Source of the DNA: Pontederia crassipes
Lineage: Eukaryota; Streptophyta; Magnoliopsida; Commelinales; Pontederiaceae
Reading direction: 5' to 3'
NCBI GenBank assembly: GCA_030549335.1
Contig: CM060189.1
Coordinates: forward strand, 26,931,001-26,995,000
Length of the DNA: 64,000 bases
In this document: positions 62,158 through 64,000 of the stretch, one piece after another
How the letters are laid out: every line of letters starts with the position of its first letter
How positions within the stretch are numbered: the stretch's first letter is position 1
Position numbers and translations under genes: made by a program
Notes under the pieces: model-generated
What the model saw: only the letters and a program-made list of their open reading frames with translations
The model's database searches: none
What the model was told of the DNA's origin: nothing

Positions 62158-64000
62158 TTAGCATCTTCTGTATCCCTTAAATCTAGACAATAAATGAAGA
62201 TAGTGACCCTTCTCCACCATGTAACTGATTATATCATCTGCTTGAGAAAACTTCCCTGCATTTCTCAATCTTTGTACCAAAGTACTGTAAACTGAGAAGT
62301 TTGGTGTGCAACCCTTAGACTCCATGCCTTTGAGCATGGAGCATGCCTCATCGTAGTTCCCATCAATGCACAGTCCTCGAATCATCGCATTGTATGTAAA
62401 AACATTCGGTAGCTGCCCTCTTGATATCATATCATCAAAAAGTTCTTGAGCCTTAGTAAATTCACCTGCAATTACATGCCCGAGTATCATTACAGTATAA
62501 CAGACTGTGTCCGGTTTACAACCTTTCTTAATCATCTCATCATAAAAGTACTTGCATGCATCAATATTTCCAGCACGACTAAGACCATCAATCAAAGTAG
62601 TGAAATGGAGAACACTCGGATGACAACCTATATCATTCATATAGTTCAAAAGATTAACTGCAGCAAGAGGCTTGTCTCCTTTTCCAAGCACATGAAGAAG
62701 AAGATTATATGTGTGGAGATCAGGTGCAAAACCATTTTTCCCCATCTCATCCAGCAAGCTGTGGAACTCATCCAACTTTCCCAGCATGTATTTGGCACGC
62801 ATTACCACATTGTAAGTCAAAACATCTGGAGCAAATCCTTCAAGTAGCATTTTCTGATGAACCCATTCAACTAGCCTGTACTGGTTAACACAAAGAAGTG
62901 AATGGAGAATGGCATTGAAGGAATGCTTAAAAGGCCTATAATTGAAAGACTTTGACTTTAAAAATCTTTCAACAATTCTCCTTGCCATGCCTGCTACTCC
63001 ACAAGTGCAAATCAATATGTTAAATGCACGAGCAGTGATTGGCAGACCTTTTTCAGTCATTTCATCAACTAACCTCCACATTGCTTTTAACTCTTCTGTT
63101 TCAGCAAAAATTTTCATCATTAAATTATAAACATTGGAATTGTGCTTGTACTGCATCTGCTGTCCTGACCAAACAAAGAACTTATATGCTAATTTTGCAC
63201 AACGTGACTTGTTGGCACAATTGATCGACCAAAGGATACGAAGTAGGACTTCTCTGACCAAAGCACTCGACATATTCAGCTGCAGCTCGTCAAGTGCCAA
63301 ACGGCAGTGAAAACCTGGACCATCTTGTAGGAGAATTCTGAACACCTGATCGGCCTGGACTCTGATAGCTTCATAAAATTCCCGTTTTGTACTACATCGA
63401 TCAAGTAGGACACCATGGTCATCAGTGTCCCCACCATCAGGTGAAAACCTAAGAAGATCCTCCACAGGAATGTAATCAATAGACAATGCCTCCTGGTCAC
63501 TTTGGTCAACTCCCAATAACTCGTCGGTTTGCTGATCAAAACCTAATCTTTCTTCACCATCTTGCCACATATCCATAATCTTGTTGTTTTGCCCCAAATC
63601 TAATTCTTTGTCACATCCCCTAATATTAATCCTTTCATCATTGTCCTGCAAAAGGTTATGTATTTGCCAGGTGTTTTCCCTAGAATCCAATCTTTCCTCC
63701 GAACTCCCTCCAGAATCCTTTCTCCCGCCATCATTCTGTTCATCATCCCATCTATTTTCATAACTTTCATCCATTTCTCGTCTTGCTTTCTCACTGTGCC
63801 AGGAGAAAAAAATTTCATTACTATCTTTAACACTGATGACTGGACCACCTTCACCCCAAGTTGCATCATCATCTTGAAGTTGCCCAACATCCAGTTTTTC
63901 TCTTTCTAAGTTCTTCAGAATATCTTCTTCATCATTTTTCTTGTGGTCATCGTCACAAAGGCCCCGCGTCCTCAATAGCCAAAGAGCATTTGCATGAGGA
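62158..64000 (-). CDS. P-class pentatricopeptide repeat protein, At1g55630-like (5' partial)
   Basis: The protein is an organelle RNA-binding PPR protein. From the stop at 62158 the frame is open to the window edge (over 610 codons), so the true start lies outside; the TTG at 63975 is not a start. The N-terminal third is acidic and low in complexity (DDATWGEGGPVISVKDSN). A conserved block follows (QVFRILLQDGPGFHCRLALD, CAKLAYKFFVWSGQQMQY). Then come about nine P-type repeats with the usual TYNxLL and GxxPD words, such as PDVLTYNVVMRAKYMLGKLD, HFTTLIDGLSRAGNIDACKY and PNVFTYNAMIRGLCIDGNYD. The C-terminus is YMVEKGHYLHLLSRFKGYRR. No DYW or E domain is present. Wording and order match what I recall of At1g55630. 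No disruptions were seen. Organelle targeting cannot be judged without the N-terminus. Confidence 0.93.
   Translation of the reverse strand, partial: PHANALWLLRTRGLCDDDHKKNDEEDILKNLEREKLDVGQLQDDDATWGEGGPVISVKDSNEIFFSWHSEKARREMDESYENRWDDEQNDGGRKDSGGSSEERLDSRENTWQIHNLLQDNDERINIRGCDKELDLGQNNKIMDMWQDGEERLGFDQQTDELLGVDQSDQEALSIDYIPVEDLLRFSPDGGDTDDHGVLLDRCSTKREFYEAIRVQADQVFRILLQDGPGFHCRLALDELQLNMSSALVREVLLRILWSINCANKSRCAKLAYKFFVWSGQQMQYKHNSNVYNLMMKIFAETEELKAMWRLVDEMTEKGLPITARAFNILICTCGVAGMARRIVERFLKSKSFNYRPFKHSFNAILHSLLCVNQYRLVEWVHQKMLLEGFAPDVLTYNVVMRAKYMLGKLDEFHSLLDEMGKNGFAPDLHTYNLLLHVLGKGDKPLAAVNLLNYMNDIGCHPSVLHFTTLIDGLSRAGNIDACKYFYDEMIKKGCKPDTVCYTVMILGHVIAGEFTKAQELFDDMISRGQLPNVFTYNAMIRGLCIDGNYDEACSMLKGMESKGCTPNFSVYSTLVQRLRNAGKFSQADDIISYMVEKGHYLHLLSRFKGYRRC

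Noticed and set aside
1-64000. tRNA, rRNA or microRNA genes
   Set aside because: I looked for tRNA arms and common plant microRNA words and found none that I could support.

Overview
This is nuclear DNA of a flowering plant, most likely a monocot. The host genes have very GC-rich coding DNA, for example the single-exon protease at 12.2-13.5 kb and the phosphatase exons at 54.7-57.2 kb. They sit in strongly AT-rich, repeat-packed intergenic DNA. The species cannot be fixed from the sequence alone.

Five host genes can be supported. They are a PCS1-type aspartic protease (12156-13523, +), a seven-exon DHHC protein S-acyltransferase of the PAT16 type (21900-25720, +), a small DVL/ROTUNDIFOLIA-like peptide gene (28299-28487 or longer, -), a three-exon purple acid phosphatase of the PAP22 type (54698-57221, +), and a P-class pentatricopeptide repeat gene whose 5' end lies beyond the window (62158 to the edge, -). 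They look functionally unrelated and independently transcribed.

Most of the rest is transposon. A Mutator-like element (MULE) at 5903-11531 has about 95-bp terminal inverted repeats (TIRs) and a perfect 9-bp target duplication. It carries two convergent genes: a FAR1/FHY3-type transposase (-) and a small GRF zinc-finger protein with a C-terminal membrane segment (+). A second, older MULE at 40349-46687 has the same two genes in the same convergent layout. This recalls the mudrA/mudrB layout of maize MuDR, but with a different second protein.

From 35.0 to 46.7 kb at least two, probably three, TIR elements lie end to end, separated only by (TA)n microsatellite. The middle one (35794-40288) contains an RTE-type LINE insertion with a perfect 117-bp inverted duplication, as expected from a twin-primed event. 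A similar (TA)n-bounded stretch at 16.5-20.2 kb is split by a 2978-bp solo LTR.

Other contents are a short LTR element with gag-like remains (48868-50781), a Ty1/copia fragment near 1 kb, a PIF/Harbinger-like miniature transposon (MITE) with TAA target duplication (14991-15784), a family of AT-rich MULE-type MITEs (three clearer copies plus a relic), a plastid ycf2 fragment (about 51112-51472), a 430-bp-period duplication at 34.3-35.0 kb, and several microsatellites. The GRF-plus-FAR1 two-gene MULE is the best candidate for an under-described system.
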